This document shows, in pieces, positions 1-8,342 of a DNA stretch of 64,000 nt (position 1 is the stretch's first letter; every line of letters begins with the position of its first letter). Source of the DNA: Marinobacter piscis. Its GTDB lineage: Bacteria > Pseudomonadota > Gammaproteobacteria > Pseudomonadales > Oleiphilaceae. The position numbers were made by a program, and so were the translations under genes. The DNA lies in NCBI RefSeq assembly GCF_007671655.1, contig NZ_VCGX01000002.1, positions 372,001 through 436,000 of the forward strand, given 5' to 3'. The notes below the pieces were generated by a model, which was not told where the DNA came from, made no database searches, and saw only the letters and a list, made by a program, of their open reading frames with translations.

Positions 1-612
1 GGTGATCTGCTCGGAGTTGCCCCTCCCGGGGATCACGCAGCCCGGTTCTATTCCCTGGCATCCTCAGCAACGGATGGGGTACTGGAAATCTGTGTCCGTA
101 AACAGACAAATGGCCTTTGTTCAGGCTACCTGCACAGCCTTGAACCAGGCGACCGGATTCGCGGCTTTATCCAGAAAAACCCGGGCTTTCGTCCTGCGGG
201 CGGCGCAACCCCCATTATTCTCGTGGGCGCTGGCGCTGGAATCGGGCCACTTGCCGGCTTCATCCGGAAAAATACCGAGCGCAACCCCATGTACCTTTAT
301 TGGGGCGGTCGTAACCGGCAATCGGATTTTCTCTATCAGCCAGAGCTTGGCCGATATTTGAATGATCAACGGCTTACCCGGCTGAATACTGCCTTTTCCC
401 GATCGTCGGAACAAGCGTATGTGCAAGATGCCATTATTGCTGATGAAATCGCACTGCAACAGCTGGTTATGAAAGGTGCCCAGGTTCTGGTGTGCGGCGG
501 CCGGGACATGGCCGCAGGAGTAAAACAGGTATTTGAATCAATTCTCAAACCGCTGGGCCTGGATGTAGAAACACTGAAAACCAACGGGCGATACCTGGAA
601 GATGTGTATTGA
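1..612 (+). CDS. Flavoprotein reductase of the FNR / sulfite reductase type, 3' part only
   Basis: The reading frame is open from base 1 and the true start lies outside the window, so about 203 C-terminal residues are visible. The segment RFYSLAS is the FAD-binding RxYS element, VGAGAGIGPLAGF is the NADP-binding glycine loop, VCGGRDMAAGV matches the late NADP-site segment, and the chain ends GRYLEDVY, the usual aromatic C-terminus of sulfite reductase or cytochrome P450 reductase-like modules. It should pass electrons from NADPH through FAD to a partner flavodoxin or PepSY-type domain. Such a domain may lie upstream, but that cannot be seen here. Confidence 0.8.
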   Translation, partial: GDLLGVAPPGDHAARFYSLASSATDGVLEICVRKQTNGLCSGYLHSLEPGDRIRGFIQKNPGFRPAGGATPIILVGAGAGIGPLAGFIRKNTERNPMYLYWGGRNRQSDFLYQPELGRYLNDQRLTRLNTAFSRSSEQAYVQDAIIADEIALQQLVMKGAQVLVCGGRDMAAGVKQVFESILKPLGLDVETLKTNGRYLEDVY

Positions 613-637
613 CCGGGGACCGTGATCAGGTCCCCGG
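613..637. terminator. Hairpin after the flavoprotein reductase
   Basis: CCGGGGACC and GGTCCCCGG form a perfect 9-bp stem with a 7-nt loop immediately after the reductase stop codon and before the convergent gene ending at 652. There is no T tract, so intrinsic termination is likely but not certain. Confidence 0.5.
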
Positions 638-651
638 GTATGGTCAGTGAA

Positions 652-1104
652 TTATTCCAGTGACTTTTGCAGCTCCTGCTGATGTTTCAGCATTTGCTCC
701 ATCATCAGCTGCATCTGATCCATCCGCTCTTCCATTAGCTCAATACGATCCCCTGAGTTGCGGGTGGATTGGCCCTGGCCTGAATTCCCCTGCATGCCCT
801 GGCCACTCATCATCCCCTGGTGATGGCCCGACCCCCGGTGATTCATCATTCCGCCACGCATCATCTGCATATGTTCTTGCATTTGCCCCATATGCTGATA
901 CATGAGTTTTTGTCGGTTTTTCCCGGAACTTTCATGCATCCTGGGTCCCATTTCCTGCATACGAGACATGTTCTGATGCATTTGCTGCATTTGTTCCGGC
1001 GACATCATAGCGCCAGGCCCCCGCTGATTTCCTGCTCCCTGTGCCAGGGCGACAGGTGTGGCCATAACTAAAGATATTGCAATTATTTTGGTAAAGCGCT
1101 TCAT
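652..1104 (-). CDS. Methionine-, histidine- and glutamine-rich periplasmic protein
   Basis: This 150-residue protein starts with a clear signal peptide (MKRFTKIIAISLVMATPVALAQG) and is then extremely biased: 27 of 150 residues are Met, mostly in MxxM, MM and HxxM patterns, with many His and Gln. The last 40 residues look like an amphipathic helix (ELMEERMDQMQLMMEQMLKH). Clustered Met and His in an exported protein is typical of Cu(I) binding, so a copper buffer or resistance role is inferred. The start is supported by an AGAGAGG ribosome site. The gene lies 21 nt downstream of a cupredoxin remnant on the same strand, which fits a copper operon. No specific family was recognised. Confidence 0.75.
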   Translation of the reverse strand: MKRFTKIIAISLVMATPVALAQGAGNQRGPGAMMSPEQMQQMHQNMSRMQEMGPRMHESSGKNRQKLMYQHMGQMQEHMQMMRGGMMNHRGSGHHQGMMSGQGMQGNSGQGQSTRNSGDRIELMEERMDQMQLMMEQMLKHQQELQKSLE

Positions 1105-1125
1105 TGCGAACCTCTCTTTACAGTA

Positions 1126-1302
1126 TTACTTAAATTTAACATTTCCATGCATACCTGCCTGATAGTGGCCCGGTACGTTGTAGGCAAACTCAATGCTTTC
1201 CTGGGTGAATTTCCAGATGATTTCGTCACTTTCACTCGACTCTAACGTCGGAACCTTCCCCTGTAAAATAACTGAATTTGAAGCCAGCCTGACTAGCCGA
1301 AA
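1126..1302 (-). pseudogene. 3' remnant of a plastocyanin/azurin-type cupredoxin
   Basis: Translating the minus strand up to the stop at 1126-1128 gives a C-terminus that includes DEIIWKFTQESIEFAY followed by NVPGHYQAGMHGNVKFK. This is the copper-site loop of exported cupredoxins, where the usual form is FAC-N-x-PGHYxAGM. The ligand Cys is Tyr (codon TAC at 1180-1182, one transition from TGC), while the His and Met ligands remain. An in-frame stop at 1303-1305 cuts the frame, and no signal peptide, upstream His ligand or start is found further upstream in any frame. The gene is therefore 5'-truncated and unable to form a type 1 copper site. Confidence 0.7.
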
Positions 1303-1400
1303 CTACGCGGATATATCGCTATAACGTTTGATACTATCGCGCACCAAACTGAATTCTTGCTGAAAATCCCGGAGTATTTATCAATCAGGCTGATTTCAGT

Positions 1401-2096
1401 TTAGCGCAGGGAATGCGCCTCCCCTATTTCCGCCCAATGAGTGATACGTTGCTTGTCACCATCCCAGAAGTACTTCAGGTGCGGTCCTTGTACGGGTATG
1501 GAAACCGCTTTCGGCTTAAAAGCTGCGATACATTCGTCGCCGGGATGGCGAACGCTGTTGTACACCAGTCCATTTGAACCTTTTTTTCGCCATCGGCTCG
1601 CAAACGTCTGGCTTAAGCTGTAATCGTCCGCATCCGGATTATGCAGATCGTTGAACTCAGGTCCGCGGATATCGTGCATACTCATGGTTACGGAGCCTAT
1701 GTAAGCCCTCATAGTCAGCGCAATCGAATCTTCGTTGGCGGCTGCCATTTCCCGCTCCTTGTGAAAAACCGTCTCGCGAATAGCACCTTCCAGCGAACTG
1801 GCAGCGTAGTACACTCCAAAGTGCCGATCTGCAAAACGGCTTCCAAACCCAATATGCGTGAACGATGCCATGACAGGTGAGCTGCCAGGGCCACTGATCC
1901 GGTCGCCGGGTTGCACCAACCGGATATCCCCTGCTTCGTCGAGCAGTCGGGGGTTGGTCATGCTTTCAATCTCAAACGCCAGTTCAAATTCGTCTGGCTC
2001 ATAGATGCGCTCGAAAAGATCAATCGGCGGGTAATGACTGGGAATGATTCGGTAGGTTTCCCATTCGGGACGATGTAACGGCGGGGTGGCGAACAT
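1401..2096 (-). CDS. RES-domain toxin of a RES/Xre toxin-antitoxin system
   Basis: This 231-residue protein carries the RES signature: YRIIP near residue 16, GVYYAAS with an AIRETVFH segment in the middle, and NSVRHPGDECIAAF near the C-terminus, supplying the Arg, Tyr, Glu and Ser of the name. Characterised RES toxins degrade NAD+ and halt growth. The start at 2096 is chosen because its ATG overlaps the antitoxin stop (TAATG), giving translational coupling; a longer open frame reaches 2189 but would lie inside the antitoxin. A chromosomal type II module with antitoxin first and toxin second is the usual RES order. Confidence 0.82.
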   Translation of the reverse strand: MFATPPLHRPEWETYRIIPSHYPPIDLFERIYEPDEFELAFEIESMTNPRLLDEAGDIRLVQPGDRISGPGSSPVMASFTHIGFGSRFADRHFGVYYAASSLEGAIRETVFHKEREMAAANEDSIALTMRAYIGSVTMSMHDIRGPEFNDLHNPDADDYSLSQTFASRWRKKGSNGLVYNSVRHPGDECIAAFKPKAVSIPVQGPHLKYFWDGDKQRITHWAEIGEAHSLR

Positions 2097-2500
2097 TACC
2101 ACCCTCGTTTGGCATCGAAATACTGACGGGTCAGCATCAGGTTCATCATGGAGCCTTGGGTCATGAACTCCATGGCTGATTTGCCACAAAAAGGTATATC
2201 CGACGTTTTCAGGCGAATTCTTCGGTTTGCTCGTTCATGGGTCGGATACAACAGCTGTAAAGCCTTGTAGATGCCCAGGATATAACTGATGCGTTCCATT
2301 GTATCCCGGGAAAGCTTGACCGGCTTGAGCTTTGCGTAGTTATAGAGTGTAGTTCTGGAGGGACCTCCAAGCAGTCTGCTCCGCTCCTCAGTGGTACAGC
2401 CCCATTCGTCCGTAATCCGAAAGAACCCTTTAAGCGCGACGCGGCCTTTCTCGGCCTCGCGATCACTCTCTGCACTCTTTCGCTCAATAACCGCTGTCAT
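2096..2500 (-). CDS. Xre/MbcA/ParS-family antitoxin
   Basis: This 134-residue protein pairs with the RES toxin. The N-terminal half has a helix-turn-helix-like segment (ERSRLLGGPSRTTLYNY), and the C-terminal half (GIYKALQLLYP through SAMEFMTQGSMMNLML) matches the MbcA/ParS/Xre toxin-binding region, which blocks the toxin active site. ATG at 2500 is preferred over GTG at 2512 because a GTGGGG stretch lies just upstream. Its stop overlaps the toxin start by one base. It probably represses its own promoter through the palindrome at 2524-2537. Confidence 0.8.
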   Translation of the reverse strand: MTAVIERKSAESDREAEKGRVALKGFFRITDEWGCTTEERSRLLGGPSRTTLYNYAKLKPVKLSRDTMERISYILGIYKALQLLYPTHERANRRIRLKTSDIPFCGKSAMEFMTQGSMMNLMLTRQYFDAKRGW

Positions 2501-2523
2501 GACGCACCCCACTGCTTAACGAT

Positions 2524-2543
2524 GTTCACATATGAACAATATA
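2524..2543 (-). promoter_or_regulatory. Likely autoregulatory operator and -10 element of the RES/Xre operon
   Basis: GTTCACATATGAAC (2524-2537) is a dyad with GTTCA/TGAAC arms. It abuts TATATT, read on the minus strand at 2538-2543, which suits a -10 hexamer for the antitoxin gene. A repressor bound here would block the promoter. Confidence 0.5.
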
Positions 2544-2684
2544 GAATCATTCGATCAAAATTGACACTGCTGATCTGCCCGGCTCTGATGTAGCGGCAGC
2601 CATAGGCGAAAGCCCGGTTTTGCCGGATAATGGGTGCAGCGCGTGGTTAATGCGCCCTGAGTCTTTATTGGGGAGTACGTCAAA

Positions 2685-3896
2685 ATGGTATCCATCAGGT
2701 CGGTGCACGGCTCCGCCAGGCTGCTTCTGGATGTTACCCGTGGTGTTACCCGGATTACGGAACAGACTCATCGCACGATTGTCCGCGAGGTTAACCCTCT
2801 GAACCGGTTGCGGGATATTGTAGGCGTGACACCTGAAGAGCCTCAGGGACCGCAAGGGCACACGTATCGGGTTATTCAATCGACCCTGTCCTTGCTACAG
2901 AAAGGGGTGGATATGTCCTTTGATACAGTTGCTGTGGAGGATACGCGTTCACCCGCACCGCAAAACATGAACGTTGCGGCTGCATTGAACGGAGTGTGCG
3001 GGGATCATCTCGAAGCGAGCAATAACCCCCTGGCAATAAACATGCACTTCCGGAACAGCCGGGGGGAAATAGTACAGTCTGATTCAGAACATATCCGTGC
3101 CAGATTACCCGGTGCCAGCTCCCGTCTCGTGGTGTTGGTCCATGGCCTGTGCCTCTCGCATGACTACTGGAAAGGCCATAATGAGGGCAATCTGGGGACC
3201 GAACTGGAGCGTGCGCACGGCATCACCCCGCTGTACCTGACTTACAATACCGGAAAGCATATTTCCATTAATGGCAGGGAGTTAAGCCAACAACTTCAGA
3301 ATATGATTGAAGCCTGGCCGGTAGATGTTGAGGAATTAATTCTGGTCGGCCATAGCATGGGTGGGCTGGTTATCCGCAGTGCCTGCTGGTATGCCAGTGA
3401 ACCTGAATTGTCTTGGATCGACCATTTGAAGAAAGCGGTTTACCTTGGCTCTCCGCACCATGGCGCAGCTCTGGCGAAAGCGAGTCATTTGCTGACATCC
3501 ACCATGAAAAAGTTCCGCTATGCCCGTCCTTTCGCCCTGGGACAGCATACCAGCGCCGGCATCAAAGACCTGCGCCACGGTAACCTTCTGGACGAAGACT
3601 GGGAAGGTATCAACCCGGACGATTTTTCTCCGGACGCTCGCAAGCCTGTGCCATTGCCTGCAGGCACCCGCCACTTCTTCATTGCCGCTGCCGTTGGCAA
3701 TAAAACAACCGATTTCACCAGTGCTATAATAGGTGATCTCCTGGTGCGGCTGGACAGCGCCAAAGGCCATCATCGTGATGAGCTAAAAAGGCTCTCCATA
3801 CGCCCGCAAGACTGCCGGGTGTTCGAGAACCTGAATCACCTGGACCTGCTCGACAACAAAGTGGTCCATGATCAGGTTCTCGAATGGCTGGCCTGA
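2685..3896 (+). CDS. Alpha/beta hydrolase, PGAP1/lipase-like
   Basis: This 403-residue protein has a lipase core from about residue 145. LVHG at 151-154 is the oxyanion-hole strand, GHSMGG with Ser224 is the nucleophile elbow, and GSPHHGA follows as in PGAP1-like esterases. A late His (HLDLL or VVHD) completes the triad. The first 140 residues are a family-specific extension without a recognisable signal peptide, so a cytosolic or peripheral membrane location is likely. The start has GGGGAG eight bases upstream. It probably hydrolyses lipid or polyester bonds; the substrate cannot be told. It is a single gene, convergent with the nitronate monooxygenase. Confidence 0.75.
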   Translation: MVSIRSVHGSARLLLDVTRGVTRITEQTHRTIVREVNPLNRLRDIVGVTPEEPQGPQGHTYRVIQSTLSLLQKGVDMSFDTVAVEDTRSPAPQNMNVAAALNGVCGDHLEASNNPLAINMHFRNSRGEIVQSDSEHIRARLPGASSRLVVLVHGLCLSHDYWKGHNEGNLGTELERAHGITPLYLTYNTGKHISINGRELSQQLQNMIEAWPVDVEELILVGHSMGGLVIRSACWYASEPELSWIDHLKKAVYLGSPHHGAALAKASHLLTSTMKKFRYARPFALGQHTSAGIKDLRHGNLLDEDWEGINPDDFSPDARKPVPLPAGTRHFFIAAAVGNKTTDFTSAIIGDLLVRLDSAKGHHRDELKRLSIRPQDCRVFENLNHLDLLDNKVVHDQVLEWLA

Positions 3897-3906
3897 CGGG
3901 CGGTCG

Positions 3907-4980
3907 CTAGCCGCCCCTTTGCATACCGCTTTCCTGCATAATCAATGAAACCAGTTCGGCCGCTGGCAGCTCCCGTGCCAGAGGCGCCCCCTGGCCTGCC
4001 CAGTGGGCTGCAAATTCGTGATTACCCTTTTTTGAAGCAGCAGCATTAAGGCGTTTGGCCGCATCGTATGCCACCGGGTAATCTGCAGGCCCCGGGCTAT
4101 CGTTTGCCTCGCCGAATGAGATCAGCCGGTTGACTATCCCACGTGCCGGCCTGCCGGACAGTGCCTTGGTTAAACGGGTCTGCGCAGCTTTCTCACTTTT
4201 CAGTGCGTCCCGGTAGGCAGCGTTTGCGGATGACTCCGGGCACAACACAAACGCGGTGCCGAGCTGTACGGCTGCTGCGCCTGCCTCCAGAGCGGCTTTC
4301 ATTGCAAAACCATCCATGATTCCACCTGCGGCGATGATCGGAAGCTTTGTCTGACCTGAAAGAGCCCGAACAAGCACCATCGTGCTCCAGCCTTCATCCG
4401 GAGCATCCGGGTTGAACACTCCCCGGTGCCCGCCGGCCTCAATACCCTGCGCCACAATGGCATCAACGCCAGCGGCTTCAATCATCGCAGCCTCAGCCGG
4501 ACATGTTGCTGCTGCCAATGTATAGATCCCGGCCTCCTGCAGGCGTGCAATGCATTGGGCGGAGGGAAGGCCGAAATGGAAGCTGACAACCGCAGGCTTT
4601 GCTTCAAGCAACATGTTCAGAGTTTCAGTGTCTTCTACAAATGATGTGTAGATTTCACTAAGCGAATCCGGGGGTACAGTACCTGCTTCCTCAAACAACG
4701 GAGACAGATACCGCAGCCATGACGCTTCTGCGCTTTCATCACGGCGCGCCGGCTTGTGGCAGAACACATTCACATTGAACGGCCCGGCTGTAAGTGCCCG
4801 GGTCTGTTCAATCATGTCCCGGGCCTTTGCGGCAGAGCTGGCGCCTATCCCTAACGAGCCCAGCCCGCCTGCATTGGTTACAGCCGCTGCCAGCCCGGGT
4901 GTGGAGACCCCGGCCATAGGCGCCTGAATGATGGGATAACGAATACCTGTACGCTTCAGCATAGAGTCGGATGACGGCAT
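3907..4980 (-). CDS. Nitronate monooxygenase (2-nitropropane dioxygenase family)
   Basis: This FMN-dependent TIM-barrel enzyme of 357 residues oxidises toxic alkyl nitronates such as propionate 3-nitronate. The N-terminal [12 protein letters not shown], the central [13 protein letters not shown] and [12 protein letters not shown], and [11 protein letters not shown] are the FMN-binding and family motifs in their usual order. The start at 4980 is supported by AGGAGTT four bases upstream; the frame stays open upstream but that part is not conserved in character. It is divergent from fabH, with a 184-bp gap. Confidence 0.88.
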   Translation of the reverse strand: MPSSDSMLKRTGIRYPIIQAPMAGVSTPGLAAAVTNAGGLGSLGIGASSAAKARDMIEQTRALTAGPFNVNVFCHKPARRDESAEASWLRYLSPLFEEAGTVPPDSLSEIYTSFVEDTETLNMLLEAKPAVVSFHFGLPSAQCIARLQEAGIYTLAAATCPAEAAMIEAAGVDAIVAQGIEAGGHRGVFNPDAPDEGWSTMVLVRALSGQTKLPIIAAGGIMDGFAMKAALEAGAAAVQLGTAFVLCPESSANAAYRDALKSEKAAQTRLTKALSGRPARGIVNRLISFGEANDSPGPADYPVAYDAAKRLNAAASKKGNHEFAAHWAGQGAPLARELPAAELVSLIMQESGMQRGG

Positions 4981-5164
4981 AGTAACTCCTGTAATACCCC
5001 GGTTCTGGCCCAAACATTGTCGGAAAAAAGCCGGTGCTTCAAGTGTTTTAGACAGCGTCTTTGACAAACAGCTAATAACAGACAATGGTTCAGAGGTATA
5101 GCATGGTCTAAAGCCAGGGAGTAGATACAGCTCCTCAATCGGACACACCGTGGGATTTTTGCGA

Positions 5165-6133
5165 ATGACCTTTGCACGCATTGCCGGCACCGGCTCTTAT
5201 TTACCAGACAATATTGTTACCAACAAAGACCTTGAAAAGACGGTGGATACCACGGATGCCTGGATCCGTGAACGCACCGGCATTGAGCAACGACATATTG
5301 CCGTGGATGGCCAGACAACAGTTGATCTGGCAGAGCCCGCTGCACGAAAAGCGATTGCAGCGGCGGGCATTGATACCAGCGAGATTGATCTGATTATTTT
5401 CGCAACCTCCACTCCAGACAAAATATTCCCGAGCTCCGCCTGCATTCTCCAGGCCCGACTGGGTATTCAGGGCTGTCCCGCTTTTGACATACAGGCGGTG
5501 TGTAGTGGTTTTGTCTATGCCCTTTCAGTGGCCGACAAGTTCATAAAAACCGGAAGCAGCAAAAAGGCACTGGTGATAGGTGCCGAGGTTTTCTCCAGGA
5601 TTATTGACTGGTCAGACCGGGGCACCTGTGTGCTGTTCGGAGACGGGGCCGGCGCCGTTGTGCTTGAAGCCTCTGAAGAAACCGGAATTCTTTCTACCCA
5701 TATTCATGCCGACGGCCAATACGAAGAACTGCTTCATGTGCCCTGCGGCATTGCGGATGGGTTTGACCGGGTTAAAGCCGGAGAAGCCTTTGTGGAGATG
5801 AAGGGTAACGAAGTGTTCAAGGTTGCCGTAAACACTCTGGGAAAGATTGTTGATGAAACCCTTAGCGCCAACCAGATGGAAAAGTCTGACATCGACTGGT
5901 TGGTTCCCCACCAGGCGAACTTGCGCATTATTTCCGCTACTGCCAGAAAACTGAACATGGCAATGGATCAGGTTGTGGTGACGGTCAATAAGCACGGCAA
6001 CACATCTGCCGCGTCTATTCCGTTGGCACTCGACGTGGCGGTGCGGGATGAACGTATCCAACGCAACGATGTCGTCCTGCTTGAAGCTTTTGGTGGTGGC
6101 TTTACCTGGGGCTCGGCGCTGCTGCGTTACTGA
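5165..6133 (+). CDS. fabH: 3-oxoacyl-ACP synthase III (KAS III)
   Basis: This 322-residue enzyme condenses acetyl-CoA (or another acyl-CoA) with malonyl-ACP to start fatty acid synthesis. The catalytic triad is visible as Cys113 (AVCSGF), His249 (VPHQAN) and Asn279 (KHGNTSAAS), and the chain ends in the usual [16 protein letters not shown] at 5165 is chosen; an in-frame GTG lies five codons upstream. The gene stands alone instead of in the plsX-fabHDG-acpP cluster, so it may be a second FabH with a different primer preference, or the cell's only one. The context does not decide between these. Confidence 0.93.
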   Translation: MTFARIAGTGSYLPDNIVTNKDLEKTVDTTDAWIRERTGIEQRHIAVDGQTTVDLAEPAARKAIAAAGIDTSEIDLIIFATSTPDKIFPSSACILQARLGIQGCPAFDIQAVCSGFVYALSVADKFIKTGSSKKALVIGAEVFSRIIDWSDRGTCVLFGDGAGAVVLEASEETGILSTHIHADGQYEELLHVPCGIADGFDRVKAGEAFVEMKGNEVFKVAVNTLGKIVDETLSANQMEKSDIDWLVPHQANLRIISATARKLNMAMDQVVVTVNKHGNTSAASIPLALDVAVRDERIQRNDVVLLEAFGGGFTWGSALLRY

Positions 6134-6208
6134 CTGACGCCCTTTCCGCACTGTCCCGTAACACTGCTTTGCCTGCATTCGGGTGTATTTCTCTGTGCGA
6201 ATTCGCTA

Positions 6209-6228
6209 TACTGTTTTTTTATACAGTA
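6209..6228 (+). promoter_or_regulatory. LexA (SOS) box of yebG
   Basis: TACTGTTTTTTTATACAGTA fits the gammaproteobacterial LexA consensus (CTG-N10-CAG with TA flanks). It ends 28 bp before the yebG start codon, as expected for direct SOS repression. Confidence 0.9.
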
Positions 6229-6256
6229 AAGCAAGCATTCACTGCGAGGAACAACC

Positions 6257-6529
6257 ATGGCAGTACAAGCAGTTTATTTTTCTGATAGGGACGGCCTGGA
6301 TATGGCATTAAAAAATCCGGATACCATGCTTTTCACATCAAAAGCAGAGGCCGATGCCCGCGATAAAGTACTGGAGCTGGCGGAAGAAATTCAGGTTTAC
6401 CTCATTCGTGAAGTTGAGGGGCTGGGCGAAGATATGGCGGAAAAATGTGCCATGGCCATTGCCGAAGACAAAGACCTCTTCCACAAAGCGCTCAAAAAAC
6501 CGGGGCTTCTGAACGCTGCTCAGGAATAA
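6257..6529 (+). CDS. yebG: YebG-family SOS-induced protein
   Basis: This 90-residue protein starts MAVQAVYFSDRDG, the hallmark of the YebG family, and has the usual short, charged helical body. YebG is DNA-damage inducible in E. coli and of unclear biochemical function. The near-perfect LexA box upstream shows it belongs to the SOS regulon here too. A GAGGAAC ribosome site precedes the ATG. It is a monocistronic unit between fabH and a GntR regulator. Confidence 0.92.
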   Translation: MAVQAVYFSDRDGLDMALKNPDTMLFTSKAEADARDKVLELAEEIQVYLIREVEGLGEDMAEKCAMAIAEDKDLFHKALKKPGLLNAAQE

Positions 6530-6613
6530 TCCGGGCAGCGGGCCTTCGGCCCGGACAATCTGACCTTCTCACTTTGTTACTGTATTTAATTTTCTTATTC
6601 GCCTAAAATCATA

Positions 6614-6647
6614 GGATGATTGGATGACCATTTAAGTGGATGATCGG
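6614..6647. promoter_or_regulatory. Repeated GGATGATYGG sites upstream of the GntR gene
   Basis: GGATGATTGG (6614-6623) and GGATGATCGG (6638-6647) are direct repeats 24 bp apart. Between them, TGGATGACCA (6621-6630) is a TGG-N4-CCA dyad. All lie within 55 bp of the GntR start, which suits autoregulation. No footprint data; inference only. Confidence 0.4.
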
Positions 6648-6665
6648 TTAACCGGGTGAAAACCA

Positions 6666-7343
6666 ATGCTCAAGCGAATTCAGAAAGGCTCGCTGGTAGA
6701 AACCGCCATAGAAAGCCTGAGACACGCAATAGAAAACCAGCAGTGGCAGGTTGGCGACAGATTACCCGTGGAATCTGAGCTTTCCGACGCGTTGGGAGTA
6801 AGTCGTAATACTGTGCGGGAGGCGGTGCGGGTACTGGCACACGCAGGCATGCTGGAAACCCGGCAGGGAGACGGCACTTATGTGAGAGCGACCCGTGATG
6901 CCGGCGAGACCCTCAGGCGCATAGCCCGCACACAGCTTACAGATCAGCTGGAGGTGCGCATCATGCTGGAAACCGAAGCGGCAAAACTGGCTGCACTGCG
7001 GCGAACCGATCCGAACATTCGCGCCATGACGGCGGCGCTGGATGCCCGGGGCAGAGCCGATAACTCACTTGCCGAACGCGTTCGTCACGACGAGACGTTT
7101 CATCATGCTCTCGTCGCTGCCTCCCACAACTCAGCGCTGACTGAGTTGTATGATTATTTTTCCCATGCCATTACGGAAACAATCGAGCGCACTGAAAACG
7201 ACGCGGATTTACCGGAGCCCTCACAGGAAGACCATGAGCTTTTGCTCGCGGCTATCCGCCGCCAGGATCCGGAAAAAGCAGAAAAACTGGCCCGGGATCT
7301 TCTTGCCCCCAGCCTTATTGCCCTGCGTAAAAGAGAGCCCTGA
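6666..7343 (+). CDS. GntR-family transcriptional regulator, FadR/FCD subfamily
   Basis: This 225-residue protein has an N-terminal winged helix (residues 10-75, with GDRLPVESELSDALGVSRNT and RQGDGTYVR) and a C-terminal all-helical FCD ligand-binding domain (residues 95-220). The FCD metal-site pattern is visible as D..FH (RHDETFHHAL) plus later His residues (DYFSHAI, EDHELLLAAI). FCD regulators usually respond to carboxylates. The downstream transporter begins 3 nt after its stop, so the regulator probably controls that transporter and itself, with the substrate acting as inducer. Confidence 0.88.
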   Translation: MLKRIQKGSLVETAIESLRHAIENQQWQVGDRLPVESELSDALGVSRNTVREAVRVLAHAGMLETRQGDGTYVRATRDAGETLRRIARTQLTDQLEVRIMLETEAAKLAALRRTDPNIRAMTAALDARGRADNSLAERVRHDETFHHALVAASHNSALTELYDYFSHAITETIERTENDADLPEPSQEDHELLLAAIRRQDPEKAEKLARDLLAPSLIALRKREP

Positions 7344-7346
7344 GCA

Positions 7347-8327
7347 ATGCGGTTCCGTCCTGACACCTTTACACTTCTTCTGCTTGGCGCTATTGCCCTG
7401 GCTTCCTTTCTGCCGGCCACAGGCACGGCAGGCAACGCACTGGCAACTGCGGGAACGGTCGCGGTTGCCCTGCTCTTCTTTTTCCACGGCGCCGCACTCT
7501 CACGGGAGCAAATTGTTGCCGGAGCTTCTCACTGGCAGCTGCACATACTGATCACAGCGCTCACCTTCGGCTTCTTCCCGCTCATTGTTCTTCCCATTAA
7601 TGGCATCAGCAGCCTTGCGCCCTCATGGATGCCGGCGGATCTGGGGCTTGGATTTCTCTATCTCGGGGTGCTGCCCTCTGCAGTCTCTTCTTCCATAGCT
7701 TATACGGCCGTCGCCCGCGGTAACGTACCGGCTGCTATTTGCAGCGCCGCGGCCTCCAACGTCTTTGGAATGATGCTGACGCCCTTTCTGTTGTTGTTGC
7801 TGGTCAGTTCCGCGGGCGACGGGAACTTCGCCGTAGGCGAGGCATTGAAAGACATTGTGTTGCAGTTATTACTGCCATTCGGGATCGGACACGCCATGCG
7901 CCCACTGATCGGAGGTTATCTTGCGCGAAACGAGAACCTGATGACACGGTACGACAAAGGGGTGATCTGGCTGATTGTATACTCTGCGTTTTCACACTCA
8001 GTTGAAAGTGGTCTCTGGCAGAACCTGCCTGTCAGAGCTATTGTGCTCACCATTGTTCTGTGTATCGGGCTGCTGGCGGTATTCATGTTCTTTGCGAGGT
8101 TTCTGGTACGCAGGTTCGGGTTCAGCCTGGAAGATGAAGCAGCGGTTGTTTTCTGTGGCTCCAAGAAGAGTCTGGCCTCCGGGTTGCCTATGGCCAAGGT
8201 GCTTTTTTCCGGGCATCCGGGGTTTGGCATGATCGTCCTGCCAATCATGTGCTACAACCAGGTTCAGATTATTGTAGGCGCTGTGCTGGCCGAGAAATAC
8301 CGGGACAGAATAACCACTCTCCGGTAA
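7347..8327 (+). CDS. BASS / SBF-like transporter (YfeH type)
   Basis: This 326-residue integral membrane protein has about nine to ten hydrophobic helices and fits the SBF-like branch of the bile acid:sodium symporter superfamily. Family features are LPSAVSSSIAYTAVARGN in the middle and FCGSKKSLASGLPMAKVLF near the end, which form the crossover helices with the Na+ and substrate sites. Such proteins take up organic anions with sodium; the substrate is unknown. It is coupled to the GntR gene (3-nt gap), so its substrate is probably the FCD ligand. Confidence 0.85.
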   Translation: MRFRPDTFTLLLLGAIALASFLPATGTAGNALATAGTVAVALLFFFHGAALSREQIVAGASHWQLHILITALTFGFFPLIVLPINGISSLAPSWMPADLGLGFLYLGVLPSAVSSSIAYTAVARGNVPAAICSAAASNVFGMMLTPFLLLLLVSSAGDGNFAVGEALKDIVLQLLLPFGIGHAMRPLIGGYLARNENLMTRYDKGVIWLIVYSAFSHSVESGLWQNLPVRAIVLTIVLCIGLLAVFMFFARFLVRRFGFSLEDEAAVVFCGSKKSLASGLPMAKVLFSGHPGFGMIVLPIMCYNQVQIIVGAVLAEKYRDRITTLR

Positions 8328-8342
8328 TAAGCACCGCGCCGG

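Noticed and set aside
2097..2189. Extended N-terminus of the RES toxin
   Set aside because: It lies inside the antitoxin gene, and the TAATG overlap gives a better start at 2096.
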